A stretch of DNA of 64,000 nucleotides from Rhizobium sp. RU33A (GCF_900156055.1 NZ_FTMQ01000001.1:62001-126000), one strand, 5' to 3'; shown: positions 36,680 to 45,846, counted from the stretch's first letter. A program made the numbers and translations. Notes: a model not told the origin generated them from the sequence alone.

Positions 36680-37003
36680 TCAGTCGCGCCTGACAATGCC
36701 GACCCGGGACATGACATCGGCAGGGATGGCGTACCGCTGGATCATGTCGCCCTGGTTTCGCAGGCTACATAGCTCGCGTTGGACCATCAACCCGAATACT
36801 GCGTCAGCTGCTGCATGGAGCAAGTCTTCGATCGGGGCCTCGTCCACGCCACGCGCGCCAGCAAGCGTCTCGAGAGCCTCCTCAGTCTTACGGCCCACCC
36901 GCCCCAAGGCATCGGCCATTTAGCCGGCCAGTTCCAGATCGAGGGGCGTGACGCTGTAGTGAAGCGCGGGAGAAAGCAGAGAGGCTGGAGGTTTGAAGCT
37001 CAT
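36680..37003 (-). pseudogene. DUF6665-family gene split by an in-frame TAA
   Basis: The 79-residue frame at 36919-36680 (ADALGRVGRKTEEALETL, LLHAAADAVFGLMVQREL, QRYAIPADVMSRVG) matches DUF6665, a small rhizobial family of unknown function. Family members normally have about 25 more N-terminal residues. Directly upstream and in the same frame, an ATG at 37003 encodes MSFKPPASLLSPALHYSVTP followed by LDLELAG, then TAA, then the ATG at 36919. The stop falls where relatives have a Glu-like codon, so a single GAA-to-TAA change would explain it. Reinitiation at the adjacent ATG could still give a shortened protein. Confidence 0.6.
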
Positions 37004-37157
37004 GGCTAGATCTTCTCATGGGTGAGATTTGAGGGGAGCTCGGCCCATTTCGCCAAGGTTTCATTAACCGAGACTTCGCATGATCCCCGCATAGAAATCG
37101 GTAACGCGGCGGGCCATTCAAGTTGCTCGTTGCACATAAGGCGTTGATCAGGCGACC

Positions 37158-37409
37158 ATGACGGAAGCAGCCAGTATCCTCCTCGACTCTGTATCGCGTA
37201 ATTCATCCAGCTATGACCTGGATCTGATCGAAGCGCCTGCGGAACAAGCCGACACGGAAGACCAGGGCCCGCGTTACGCGCCTGCCAACTGGCTAGACGC
37301 ATTCATTGTCGACGAGCGCAGCCGCTCCGAAGAAGCGTTTGGCGAGCGTGTTCCGGTCCCCTCGGACGAGGCCGGCCTCTATCCCCGGTTCATGCGTCTC
37401 ATCGACTGA
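37158..37409 (+). CDS. Small hypothetical protein
   Basis: Open frame of 83 residues (TEAASILLDSVSRN at the start, RYAPANWLDAFIVDERSRSE in the middle, GLYPRFMRLID at the end). Acidic, no signal peptide or membrane segment, no recognised domain. Codon use is typical of this genome, and the frame ends one base before the nadV stop on the other strand, so the convergent boundaries fit a real gene. The ribosome binding site is weak. Confidence 0.55.
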   Translation: MTEAASILLDSVSRNSSSYDLDLIEAPAEQADTEDQGPRYAPANWLDAFIVDERSRSEEAFGERVPVPSDEAGLYPRFMRLID

Positions 37410-37410
37410 T

Positions 37411-38808
37411 CTAGCGCGGCAGGCTGGCGGCCGTCGCCCTGGCCCGTATCTCGTCCAGGCTCCAGTCCACCAGGAGTTCCCCGTCCTGCCAGACCGGCTG
37501 CAAGAGGTTGGGGCGGTTTCCGAGGTCTTCCAGCGGGATCGGCATGATGTCATAGCCGTCGGCGATCGCAGCCACACGGCCGGCCATCGATACCTTCTCC
37601 TGCGGATTGGATGGGCGGCGCACGACCGTACGCCACCGGCCCCCAACGTCCTGGACGGCGCTGGTGCGCATGGTGAAGGACATCGTGTCCCGGTTGATCT
37701 TGTGCAGCAGGCCCGATCCCATGCCGAAGGAAATGTTCTCGGTAGAGAAACCCATGCCTTCGAGTCGGCCGAGGATCATCTGAATATCCTGGATCGACAC
37801 GCCGTCCGACTGGATCACCCGGACATTGCCGTCGAGCACCTTGAAACCCTTGCCATTCAGCCGTGTACCGAAGGCGTAGGCGAGTTGGGCCACGACCTGG
37901 ACCGGTGTTTCGATCGGATCGCCACTGTCCGGCCGCACCACGAGAACGCCACCGGCAGCGCGGACCTTGGTCTGCAGCTTCTTGCCCCAGATCTCTGAAA
38001 CGGCGTTGTGGAGGTCGAAGCTGTCCGAGACAACGGAATAGCCGCCGAAACTCGCGAAATTGTCGATCATGTTGGAATAGGCTTCCGTCTCATGCTCCTG
38101 GCCCCAGGTAATGATCGTTCCATGTTCGGCCGCTGGAATCGAATGGGCAGGCATTGAGGCCCTGTAGAAGCGACGCGCCTGCAGAATGGCGGGAAGCGAA
38201 TCGGAACTGTGGAAATGGACGAGATGCGCCGCCCCGCCAATCGCAGCCTGTTCGACGCTGGAGGTGCTACGGCAACCATAATCGCTGATCCGGCTCGGTT
38301 GCAGCCCGGCCGGATCGTCCGTGGTCCTATCCAGAAAGGGCTGTATCGCCATCCGGATGCGCCAGGCGGTCGTCGCGACCGTTGACGGATACCACACGGC
38401 GCGAAGCAGTGCGGTCTCCATATACGAGGTGAGCCACGGCACGAGAGGATCGGTATTGACCACCTGCATGACGGGCACGCCGCGACGGATCGCAGCGCCC
38501 TCGGGCAGTGCCTCGATACGCAGCGGCAACAGTCCGCCATGTGAATTCAGGATGTGCTCCCATCCCTTGCGGTCGAAAGGCTGGCCGTGGTCGCGTGCAA
38601 TCTCTTCAGCTTCGTCGATGTCAGCACGGCTGATCGGCTTCGACAGATAGTCTTTCAGGAACATCTGCAGGCCAAAGAACATCACCTCGGGGCGGAAGGA
38701 GTTGCCCCGCGTGGTAACGAAGGCGCTGACGGCCCGCGTGTCCTTTGGATACTGCAGAAAGACGCCAAGCTTGTAGCTGTCGGTGTTCAGGAGGAGATTG
38801 CGTGTCAT
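37411..38808 (-). CDS. nadV: Nicotinamide phosphoribosyltransferase
   Basis: NAMPT-like enzyme of 465 residues that makes nicotinamide mononucleotide from nicotinamide and PRPP for NAD salvage. It opens with TDSYKLGVFLQYP, the NadV/NAMPT N-terminal motif, and has the dimer-interface region SDYGCRSTSSVEQAA, the segment SVVSDSFDLHNAVSEIWG and the PRPP/phosphate region VVRPDSGDP...SFGMGSGLLHKINRD. Length and motifs separate it from the shorter nicotinate enzyme PncB. The start at 38808 (MTRNLLLNTDSYK) is preferred over an upstream in-frame ATG. Confidence 0.9.
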   Translation of the reverse strand: MTRNLLLNTDSYKLGVFLQYPKDTRAVSAFVTTRGNSFRPEVMFFGLQMFLKDYLSKPISRADIDEAEEIARDHGQPFDRKGWEHILNSHGGLLPLRIEALPEGAAIRRGVPVMQVVNTDPLVPWLTSYMETALLRAVWYPSTVATTAWRIRMAIQPFLDRTTDDPAGLQPSRISDYGCRSTSSVEQAAIGGAAHLVHFHSSDSLPAILQARRFYRASMPAHSIPAAEHGTIITWGQEHETEAYSNMIDNFASFGGYSVVSDSFDLHNAVSEIWGKKLQTKVRAAGGVLVVRPDSGDPIETPVQVVAQLAYAFGTRLNGKGFKVLDGNVRVIQSDGVSIQDIQMILGRLEGMGFSTENISFGMGSGLLHKINRDTMSFTMRTSAVQDVGGRWRTVVRRPSNPQEKVSMAGRVAAIADGYDIMPIPLEDLGNRPNLLQPVWQDGELLVDWSLDEIRARATAASLPR

Positions 38809-39025
38809 GCCTGCGTCCGTGTTGGATCGAATCGGCGACAGCACGCCGCCTCGTCCATCATGCACGCCAATCAATGCGCGAGGCTGGTGTCGCGCGCCGA
38901 GATTGCGCCTTAGTGTTTCATTAACCAAATCAGGCAAGGATTAAGGATCGGGATCGGCAGCCGTGGCACGGCTCTGATGTCCCCCGTAACACTTGTCCCG
39001 AGGCACCAGAACCGGAGAGGTTGCC

Positions 39026-40741
39026 ATGCTTCCTCCAGTCCTTGCGTCCCCTGCGTCCTACACGTCTGCGACCGATATGAAGCCGCGCCCGGAACAACCG
39101 GTCGGCTCTCGCGCCACAGCGCCTGCCTCACCGCCAATGCCAACAGCCATCAACCAGACCTCCGCAATCGCGGGCCAGTTGAACATCATGCTCCTGTCGG
39201 GTCCGGAGCGCATGTCTCAGAATCTTTCTGTTCTGGCAGACGTCCTCGGCGCCGCCTTGAAGATCGAGCGGCGCGCCGACGAGACGCCTGGCGACTACAT
39301 GGGCCGCTTGATCGAAGGCATCGCGGCACTGCCGGCCGCCGATCGCCTGAAGCTGCAGAAGCTCCTGATCCAGTCGTTTGCAGGACTGCAATTGCGCACA
39401 CTGCTGGCGGCCATGGCGGCCCCATCAGGCCCGGAACGCGCAACACTGGCACTTTATCTCGAACTTTATCGTCAGACGGACAGGGATGGAGCGACACGCT
39501 CGGTCATCTCATCCTATCGGGAGGCGGCCGGAGAAGCGCGCTCGACGGCTCCGAGCGTCAACCGTCCCTTGGCCGCAAACGATGCCGGACGTGCGACGGG
39601 CGACCCCCAGCACCCTGCACAGACGGCAGCCGAGCAAAACAGACCTGTAAACACGCCAGCCGCCGAAGCCAAAGGCAATGCCGAAGCGCGGGCCGCAAAT
39701 GATGGTCCGCCGCAGCGTCCAGACATGGATGCGACGCGCTCCGCTCGAGCCACAACGGCAACGCCATCCGGCTCCCTGCCGGGCCTCGATATTGCGTCCG
39801 GTCGACCCGAAAGTTTGCCGGTGGCGACAGGCGCAAGCCAGCCGCTGCAGAAGGCCGGGACTGAACCGCAGACGAGCCGAGCGGCACCGTTCGCAGGCCT
39901 GTCGCCATCGCCCACAGACAGCCCGGCCACGCAAGTTCTAAGCGGCCAAAGGCTACCCGCGCCAGCGAGCGGCGCCGCCGGGCAGCCGGAAGAGCAGGCC
40001 CCTGGTGGTGGCATCGGCGCCCCGGATCGCCAGACGCCGCCCTCCGCTACATCTCCCACAGCCATGCCGGTGATCGCCGTGCCGGGGCAGGCGAGGCCCA
40101 CACCGTCGGTGCCGGTGGGCTGGCTCGCCGAACTGCTCGAATCGGAATTCGTTCGGGCACTCCTGCAGCTGAAGAGCCTTTCGACCGAGTCGAAAGCCAC
40201 AGCCCGGCCGAGCATCGCTCCCGGCCTGGAAGCGCAACTGGCGGCGACACCTGCCGCGCCGCCGGTCTCATCCGACGAAACGAGCGATTCAACCGAGCAG
40301 CTAGCACGCATGCAGGATGCAGCCCTGACGGAAACGACAGAGGAGCGCCCAGCGCCCGGCGCAATCCCGCTGTCGGAGCAGGCGCTGGCGAGGTTTCCGA
40401 TTGCGCGGGAAGGCATGCCGATACCCTTCATTCCTTACCAAGTGGAAGACGAATTCGACGTCGAACGCGTCGACGAGAAGGAAGAAGAGGATTCCGGCAA
40501 CCGAGATGGGCAGAAGGATGCCGAGGACGATGACAGGGACGAAGCTGTCGATGGTGACGAGCATGCTGCAGACGTCGTGATGCCCGAAGGCGAAGGCCCG
40601 GCCGGTGAACCAGCGGAGACGTATATGCAGGAGAGCATGGTGGCGGAGCTGTCCGCCCTACCGGCGCCTTCAGAGACGGCTTTGCCGCTTCCGCCCGAGC
40701 CCGCACACGAGCTTTACCTGCGGATGGCCGGTCTCACCTGA
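39026..40741 (+). CDS. Large disordered protein of unknown function
   Basis: I do not recognise this 571-residue protein. Residues about 45-170 look folded and helical (GQLNIMLLSGPERMSQNLSV, AADRLKLQKLLIQSFAGLQL, GPERATLALYLELYRQTDRD). From about 180 to 430 it is rich in Ala, Pro, Thr and Gln and probably unstructured. Residues about 475-540 are strongly acidic (EKEEEDSGNRDGQKDAEDDD). A short hydrophobic helix-like tail ends the protein. No signal peptide or membrane helix is evident. The ATG at 39026 follows GGAGAGG. Transcribed divergently from nadV and ends before a bidirectional terminator shared with rpsA. Confidence 0.7.
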   Translation: MLPPVLASPASYTSATDMKPRPEQPVGSRATAPASPPMPTAINQTSAIAGQLNIMLLSGPERMSQNLSVLADVLGAALKIERRADETPGDYMGRLIEGIAALPAADRLKLQKLLIQSFAGLQLRTLLAAMAAPSGPERATLALYLELYRQTDRDGATRSVISSYREAAGEARSTAPSVNRPLAANDAGRATGDPQHPAQTAAEQNRPVNTPAAEAKGNAEARAANDGPPQRPDMDATRSARATTATPSGSLPGLDIASGRPESLPVATGASQPLQKAGTEPQTSRAAPFAGLSPSPTDSPATQVLSGQRLPAPASGAAGQPEEQAPGGGIGAPDRQTPPSATSPTAMPVIAVPGQARPTPSVPVGWLAELLESEFVRALLQLKSLSTESKATARPSIAPGLEAQLAATPAAPPVSSDETSDSTEQLARMQDAALTETTEERPAPGAIPLSEQALARFPIAREGMPIPFIPYQVEDEFDVERVDEKEEEDSGNRDGQKDAEDDDRDEAVDGDEHAADVVMPEGEGPAGEPAETYMQESMVAELSALPAPSETALPLPPEPAHELYLRMAGLT

Positions 40742-40759
40742 TACTCAAGACCAAAGAAA

Positions 40760-40787
40760 AACCCGCCGGGATCGCTCCCGGCGGGTT
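40760..40787. terminator. Bidirectional intrinsic terminator
   Basis: A 12-base perfect stem AACCCGCCGGGA/TCCCGGCGGGTT (40760-40771 and 40776-40787) has a 4-base loop. It is followed by CTTTGC on the plus strand and TTTTCTTT on the minus strand. It serves the unknown gene on the left and rpsA on the right, with the stronger T-run for rpsA. Confidence 0.88.
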
Positions 40788-40812
40788 CTTTGCATTCAGC
40801 GAACAGCGAGGA

Positions 40813-42516
40813 TTAGTCGTTGTTGCGGTTCTTCAGGGCTGCACCCAGGATGTCGCCGAGCGAAGCGCCCGAGTCGGACGAACCGAACTGAGCAACGGCT
40901 TCCTTCTCTTCTGCGATCTCGAGAGCCTTGATCGACAGCATGACCTTGCGGTCCTTCTTGGAGAAGTTCGTGACGCGGGCGTCGAAAACCTGACCAACCG
41001 AGAAACGCTCCGGACGCTGATCGTCACGATCGCGGGCCAGGTCGTTGCGGCGGATGAAGGACGTGATGTCTTCGTGGCTGACGAGCTTCACTTCGACGCC
41101 ACCATCATTGATGCCGATGACTTCGCACGAAACGACAGCGTTCTTGCGCAGTTCGCCCGAAGTTGCGGCTTCGCCGACAGCGTCGCGGCCGAGCTGCTTG
41201 ATGCCGAGCGAGATGCGTTCCTTCTCGACGTCAACATCGAGAACAACGGCCTTGACCACGTCACCCTTGTTGAACTCTTCGATGACCTGTTCGCCCGGAC
41301 GGTTCCAGTCGAGATCCGACAGGTGAACCATGCCGTCAACGTCGCCTTCGAGGCCGATGAACAGGCCGAATTCGGTCTTGTTCTTGACTTCGCCTTCGAC
41401 TTCAGTGCCGGCCGGATGGCTGAAGGCAAATGCCTGCCACGGGTTCTCGAGGGTCTGCTTGAGACCGAGCGAGATACGGCGCTTGGACGGATCGACTTCG
41501 AGAACGACAACGTCGACGTCCTGCGTGGTCGAAAGGATCTTGCCGGGATGAACGTTCTTCTTCGTCCAGGACATTTCCGAGATGTGGATCAGGCCTTCGA
41601 TGCCCGGCTCCAGCTCGACGAATGCACCGTAGTCCGTGATGTTCGTGACGGTACCGGAGATCTTCTTGCCAACCGGGTACTTGGCAGCAATGCCATCCCA
41701 CGGATCCGACTCGAGCTGCTTCATGCCGAGCGAGATGCGGTGGGTTTCCTGGTTGATGCGGATGATCTGAACCTTGACCGACTGGCCGATGGACAGGATT
41801 TCCGAAGGATGGTTGACGCGGCGCCATGCCATGTCGGTGACGTGCAGCAGGCCGTCGATGCCGCCGAGGTCAACGAACGCACCGTAATCGGTGATGTTCT
41901 TGACGACGCCGTCAACAACCTGGCCTTCTTCGAGGTTCTGCACGATTTCCGAACGCTGCTCGGCGCGGGACTCTTCGAGAACCGTACGACGCGAAACAAC
42001 GATGTTGCCGCGACGCTTGTCCATCTTGAGGATTTCGAAGGGCTGCGGGTTGTGCATCAGCGGGGTCACGTCGCGGATCGGACGGATGTCGACCTGCGAA
42101 CGAGGAAGGAAGGCAACGGCGCCGTCGAGGTCAACCGTGAAGCCGCCCTTGACCTGGTTGAAGATAACGCCTTCAACGCGCTCGCCAGCTTCGAACTTGG
42201 CTTCGAGCTTGATCCAGCTTTCTTCGCGACGAGCCTTCTCGCGCGACAGAACAGCTTCGCCGAGAGCGTTTTCGATGCGCTCTACGTAAACTTCGACTTC
42301 GTCGCCGACCTTCAGCGTGCCGTCCTTGGCGCGTGCACCGAATTCCTTCAGTGCGATACGGCCTTCGACCTTGAGGCCGACGTCAACGATGGCGACGTCC
42401 TTCTCGATGGCCGTGATGATGCCCTTGGCAACATAGCCTTCTGCCAGATCGGTCTTGGCAAAGGATTCTTCGAGGAGGGCTGCGAAGTCCTCACGCGACG
42501 GGGTAGAAACAGACAT
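40813..42516 (-). CDS. rpsA: 30S ribosomal protein S1
   Basis: Ribosomal protein S1 of 567 residues, needed for mRNA binding and translation initiation. Six S1 RNA-binding repeats are visible, for example VVDGVVKNITDYGAFVDLGG, ISGTVTNITDYGAFVELEPG and VEGEVKNKTEFGLFIGLEGD. The start at 42516 (MSVSTPSREDFAALLEESF) follows AGGAGATTTC. It lies downstream of cmk on the same strand, the usual cmk-rpsA order. A small hairpin sits just upstream of its ribosome binding site. Confidence 0.97.
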   Translation of the reverse strand: MSVSTPSREDFAALLEESFAKTDLAEGYVAKGIITAIEKDVAIVDVGLKVEGRIALKEFGARAKDGTLKVGDEVEVYVERIENALGEAVLSREKARREESWIKLEAKFEAGERVEGVIFNQVKGGFTVDLDGAVAFLPRSQVDIRPIRDVTPLMHNPQPFEILKMDKRRGNIVVSRRTVLEESRAEQRSEIVQNLEEGQVVDGVVKNITDYGAFVDLGGIDGLLHVTDMAWRRVNHPSEILSIGQSVKVQIIRINQETHRISLGMKQLESDPWDGIAAKYPVGKKISGTVTNITDYGAFVELEPGIEGLIHISEMSWTKKNVHPGKILSTTQDVDVVVLEVDPSKRRISLGLKQTLENPWQAFAFSHPAGTEVEGEVKNKTEFGLFIGLEGDVDGMVHLSDLDWNRPGEQVIEEFNKGDVVKAVVLDVDVEKERISLGIKQLGRDAVGEAATSGELRKNAVVSCEVIGINDGGVEVKLVSHEDITSFIRRNDLARDRDDQRPERFSVGQVFDARVTNFSKKDRKVMLSIKALEIAEEKEAVAQFGSSDSGASLGDILGAALKNRNND

Positions 42517-42668
42517 GAAATCTCCTGATCGCATCCAACTGGATGCGTGAGCGCCGGGGGCTAGTGTTGATCTTGGCCAACAACCGATCCGCTCTTTCAA
42601 AAGAGCAATTCCGGCGCGGGGACTGGATGTCGGCCCTCAGGCTCCGGCTTGTCCGGAACCTGGTCACT

Positions 42669-43322
42669 TCATTTCGTCAGGGCAGCGTCGATAAGACCCT
42701 TCGCCGCCAAGAATGCGGCCTCTATACTCATTTCGGAAGTATCTAGCAAGTGCGCGTCTTCAGCTGGTTTCAAAGGGCTGTCGGCCCGTCCCATGTCCCG
42801 CTCGTCGCGTTTCTTCACGTCGGCGAAGATCGCGTCGAAATCGGCGCTGCCGCCCTTCGACAGGATCTCGTCATGGCGGCGTCTGGCGCGAACCTCGGGC
42901 GACGCCGTCACATAGAGTTTGACCGGGGCGTCCGGGCAGACGACGGTGCCGATATCGCGACCGTCGAGCACGGTGCCGGGCGCGCGCTTCGAGAAGGCTC
43001 GCTGTGCCTCGACCAGGGCACGACGCACGGCCGGCATGACCGCGATCTTCGACGCCGCTTCACCGATTTCATGCGCCGAGAGAACATCGCGGTCGAGGCC
43101 GGCAAGTTCGACGGCAAGCGCCATGCGCTCTGCCACCGCCTCATCGTCGAGCGGCAGTCCGGCGTCGATGAGCGCCTTCGCCGTCGCTCGATAGGTGAGC
43201 CCGGTGTCGAGATGGTGGAACCCGTAGGTCTCCGCGATCTTGCGCGACAGCGTTCCCTTGCCGGCTGCGGCCGGTCCGTCGATGGCGATGATCATCCGGC
43301 CCTCGTTGTCTGTAACGGTCAT
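42669..43322 (-). CDS. cmk: Cytidylate kinase
   Basis: CMP/dCMP kinase of 217 residues. The P-loop is [20 protein letters not shown]. The CMP-binding region has [38 protein letters not shown] and RARRRHDEI. The 43322 ATG has AGCGGTGG upstream; a second in-frame ATG at 43295 directly before the P-loop is possible. rpsA follows 152 bases downstream, as in most proteobacteria. Confidence 0.94.
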   Translation of the reverse strand: MTVTDNEGRMIIAIDGPAAAGKGTLSRKIAETYGFHHLDTGLTYRATAKALIDAGLPLDDEAVAERMALAVELAGLDRDVLSAHEIGEAASKIAVMPAVRRALVEAQRAFSKRAPGTVLDGRDIGTVVCPDAPVKLYVTASPEVRARRRHDEILSKGGSADFDAIFADVKKRDERDMGRADSPLKPAEDAHLLDTSEMSIEAAFLAAKGLIDAALTK

Positions 43323-43515
43323 GCCACCGCTGATACAAATCTTGGCCGCCATTGCCAAGCGGCGCATGGGAGTTGGCGGTTGCGAAAATGTCCCCGCAGA
43401 TTGCCTTTGACAGGACGGGCATCAGCGATTAAGGGGACCGACTACAGTTTGGCCGGCCTCGCGCCGGGCGCTTGGCGCATGCCCTTAATCTTCACGACTT
43501 CATGAGGCTTTGACA

Positions 43516-43899
43516 GTGGCGAAGGCAGAACTTGGAACGAAACGGACTTGCCCCGACACAGGCAAGAAATTCTACGACCTGAACAAGGACCCGATCGTGT
43601 CGCCGTACACGAACAAGTCCTGGCCGCTTTCCTATTTCGAGGAAACCTCGGTCGCAGCCATCATGGAGAAGGCTGAGGAAGAGGAAGTGGCCGAAGTCGA
43701 TACCGAAAACACGGATGTCGAGCTCGTGTCCCTCGAGGACGCCGACGAGACATCGGGTGACGATATCCCTGATATCGGCGACGACGACGTTGAGATCGAC
43801 GGCGATGACGACGACACCTTCCTGGAAGCCGACGAAGACGACGACGATGATGACATGACCGGCCTGATCGGCGTCACCGGCGACGACGACGAAGTCTGA
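43516..43899 (+). CDS. TIGR02300 family protein with poly-acidic tail
   Basis: Alphaproteobacterial protein of 127 residues. The conserved N-terminus AKAELGTKRTCPDTGKKFYD with DLNKDPIVSPYTNKSWPLSYFE defines TIGR02300; the function is unknown. The second half is almost wholly acidic, ending in a long Asp run before MTGLIGVTGDDDEV. A GTG at 43516 about 8 bases after GAGG gives the family N-terminus (MAKAELG); the TTG at 43510 is too close to that site. An intrinsic terminator follows. Confidence 0.88.
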   Translation: MAKAELGTKRTCPDTGKKFYDLNKDPIVSPYTNKSWPLSYFEETSVAAIMEKAEEEEVAEVDTENTDVELVSLEDADETSGDDIPDIGDDDVEIDGDDDDTFLEADEDDDDDDMTGLIGVTGDDDEV

Positions 43900-43915
43900 T
43901 ATTTCAAGGATTTCG

Positions 43916-43951
43916 AGCCCGGGCTTAAAAAAATGCCCGGGCTTTCATTTT
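43916..43951 (+). terminator. Intrinsic terminator after the TIGR02300 gene
   Basis: A 9-base stem AGCCCGGGC (43916-43924) and its complement GCCCGGGCT (43935-43943) with a 10-base A-rich loop is followed by TTCATTTTTC. It separates this gene from the downstream tRNA. Confidence 0.85.
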
Positions 43952-44054
43952 TCGGCTTGCCATCTCCGACTACCGGAAGTATCAAGCCGCCACCCCGACG
44001 GAAGCGATGCTTTCAGACGGGTTCCCGGAGCCGGAATAAACCCGGTACCCTGAT

Positions 44055-44130
<76 letters not shown>

Positions 44131-44216
44131 AATTTCCCAACAGATTTCCTTGAGTGATGCGGCGCGTAGGCGCAGCGCTTAAACGGCAGTCGTTCGCGTC
44201 GTGAGCGTTCAGCGCT

Positions 44217-44414
44217 TCACCGCCGAAACAGCTCCACCCGCTCCCCGGTCTCTGACAGATCGATCTGGAACCAGTCGATGATCTTGCGGATGTCGAGCTT
44301 CACCTCGCCGTCGCGAAGCTTCAGGTGCAGCTTGTCGTCGCTGACATGCACGGGTGTGCCGATATAAAGACGGTCATTGCCGGAGTCGTCCACGGTGTCG
44401 ATAGCAAATCGCAT
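44217..44414 (-). CDS. Small conserved hypothetical protein
   Basis: Protein of 65 residues (RFAIDTVDDSGNDRLYIGTP, LRDGEVKLDIRKIIDWFQIDL) without signal peptide or membrane segment and with mixed beta/alpha character. I recognise no named domain. The ribosome binding site GGGAGGAAACC is strong and correctly spaced, and codon use is normal, which supports a real gene. It is transcribed divergently from the YdcF-like gene. Confidence 0.65.
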   Translation of the reverse strand: MRFAIDTVDDSGNDRLYIGTPVHVSDDKLHLKLRDGEVKLDIRKIIDWFQIDLSETGERVELFRR

Positions 44415-44553
44415 GGTTTCCTCCCGGAAAATTTAGAATCGAAATGGGTGACAGTGGGACGAGGGTTTAGTAACGCCTCCTTGAGCGAAGCTGGCCTCCC
44501 TGAGGTCTGATGGCTTCAGCCGTGGGCGGCTAGTCGGACCGGGAGAGTCCAGC

Positions 44554-45345
44554 GTGTTTGTGGTTTCGAAACTGTTCTGGAATGCGATCCAGCCGCTCTC
44601 TCTGGTGTTTCTGCTGGGTGTGCTTGCCCTGATCCTGATCTGGTTCCGCTGGCTTCGTTCTGCCGTGGCTGCTCTGTCGCTCTCGCTTCTGATTCTGTTC
44701 CTCACCCTCTACACGACCCTCGGCTCCGTCCTTTTACAAAGCCTGGAAGCGCGATTTCCACGGCCGGCGGCGGATCCTTCGGAGGTCTCCTGCATGATCG
44801 TGCTGGGTGGCGCCTTCGAAACCGAAGTCACGACCGCCCGCGGCGGCGTGGATCTCAATCAGGCGGCCGATCGCTTCGTCGAAGCGCTGCGCCTCGCCAT
44901 GCGATATCCCGAGGCAAGAATTCTCGTGTCGGGCGGCGACGGATCACTGAGCGGTGTTTACGAGGGCGATGCCGCAGCCTCGATCCGCTTCTTTGAGGCC
45001 TTCGGCATTCCTGGCGACCGGCTCATCGCCGAAACGACCTCCAGAAACACCGATGAAAATGCCCAGAACAGCCGCGAACTTCTGTCCGGGCGCGATCTGG
45101 GGCCATGCCTGCTGATCACGTCTGCCTTCCACATGCCACGCTCCGTCGGGCTGTTTCGAAAAGCAGGTGTCGATGTAGCGCCATGGCCGGTCGATTATCG
45201 CACCGCCGGCAATCTGTCCTTCGCTCTCGACTTCACGCAGCCTACCCTCAACGCGCAGCAGATGTCGACCGCCGTCCGCGAGTGGGTGGGGCTCGCCGCC
45301 TATCGCATTCTCGGCAGGATCGACGACGTCTTCCCCGCGCCGTAA
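44554..45345 (+). CDS. YdcF-family (DUF218) membrane protein
   Basis: Inner-membrane protein of 263 residues. Two N-terminal helices (about 10-30 and 36-57) precede a DUF218 domain facing the periplasm or cytoplasm. Domain motifs are CMIVLGG, ARILVSGGDGS, ETTSRNTDENA and SAFHMPRSVGLFRKAG, the usual ElyC/SanA/YdcF set. Related E. coli proteins affect cell-envelope integrity; the reaction is unknown. Starts with GTG at 44554 after GGGAGAG. Confidence 0.88.
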   Translation: MFVVSKLFWNAIQPLSLVFLLGVLALILIWFRWLRSAVAALSLSLLILFLTLYTTLGSVLLQSLEARFPRPAADPSEVSCMIVLGGAFETEVTTARGGVDLNQAADRFVEALRLAMRYPEARILVSGGDGSLSGVYEGDAAASIRFFEAFGIPGDRLIAETTSRNTDENAQNSRELLSGRDLGPCLLITSAFHMPRSVGLFRKAGVDVAPWPVDYRTAGNLSFALDFTQPTLNAQQMSTAVREWVGLAAYRILGRIDDVFPAP

Positions 45346-45348
45346 ACG

Positions 45349-45846
45349 TTACTTTTTCGAGATCGTCAGGAATTTTGTGCCACGCACGCGCACCGTCATC
45401 GCGCACGGCTCCTGACCCTCTTCGCGCTCGCAATAGCGCGGGTGCATTTTCAAGACGAAGACCATGTTGCCGAAGCGCTTGATGAAGTCGTACGAGTACA
45501 TCTGTGCCGTGGCGATCATGAAGTAGCCGCCTTCCTTCACCTGAAGATAGAAGTTGAAGGGGCATCCTTCGGCGGTGCAATCAGGGCCGCGCACGCCGTC
45601 GCAGACGATTTCGCTGCTGTTGGTGACCACGTCCGTGAGGCCGTCATTGTTGATGTCGATACGATCGAGGAAGCGACCGCCAAACTGCACGGCGTCGCAA
45701 CGCTTGGTGTAGTGGGTCTTCTCGTAGATCTCGGGATCGGTCAGCAATTCCTGCTGCGCGACGGCAGGTCCGGCGAAGAGGCCGACCGCGACGACGAAGA
45801 GAAGGAAGCGGGAGAGGAAGGTCACGGTCTGGACTCCGAAGCGCAA
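45349..45846 (-). CDS. Exported hypothetical protein with a calcium-loop-like motif
   Basis: Protein of 165 residues with an N-terminal signal peptide (hydrophobic FLLFVVAVGLFAGPAVA, cleavage before QQELL). It has six Cys residues after the signal (in TKRCDAV, EIVCDGVRGPDCTAEGC, PRYCERE and EPCAMT), suggesting three disulfides. One segment, DINNDGLTDVV, resembles the DxNxDGxxD calcium-binding loop of dockerin/FG-GAP proteins. The function is unknown. A GTG at 45825 is an alternative start. Converges on the YdcF-like gene with 3 bases between. Confidence 0.7.
   Translation of the reverse strand: MRFGVQTVTFLSRFLLFVVAVGLFAGPAVAQQELLTDPEIYEKTHYTKRCDAVQFGGRFLDRIDINNDGLTDVVTNSSEIVCDGVRGPDCTAEGCPFNFYLQVKEGGYFMIATAQMYSYDFIKRFGNMVFVLKMHPRYCEREEGQEPCAMTVRVRGTKFLTISKK

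Noticed and set aside
41074..42528. 484-codon open frame opposite rpsA
   Set aside because: Antisense shadow of a highly conserved gene; long complementary frames are expected in GC-rich DNA. The residues resemble no protein.
43680..43899. Acidic Asp/Glu run as a low-complexity artefact
   Set aside because: The poly-acidic tail is normal for TIGR02300 proteins and follows a well-conserved N-terminus.
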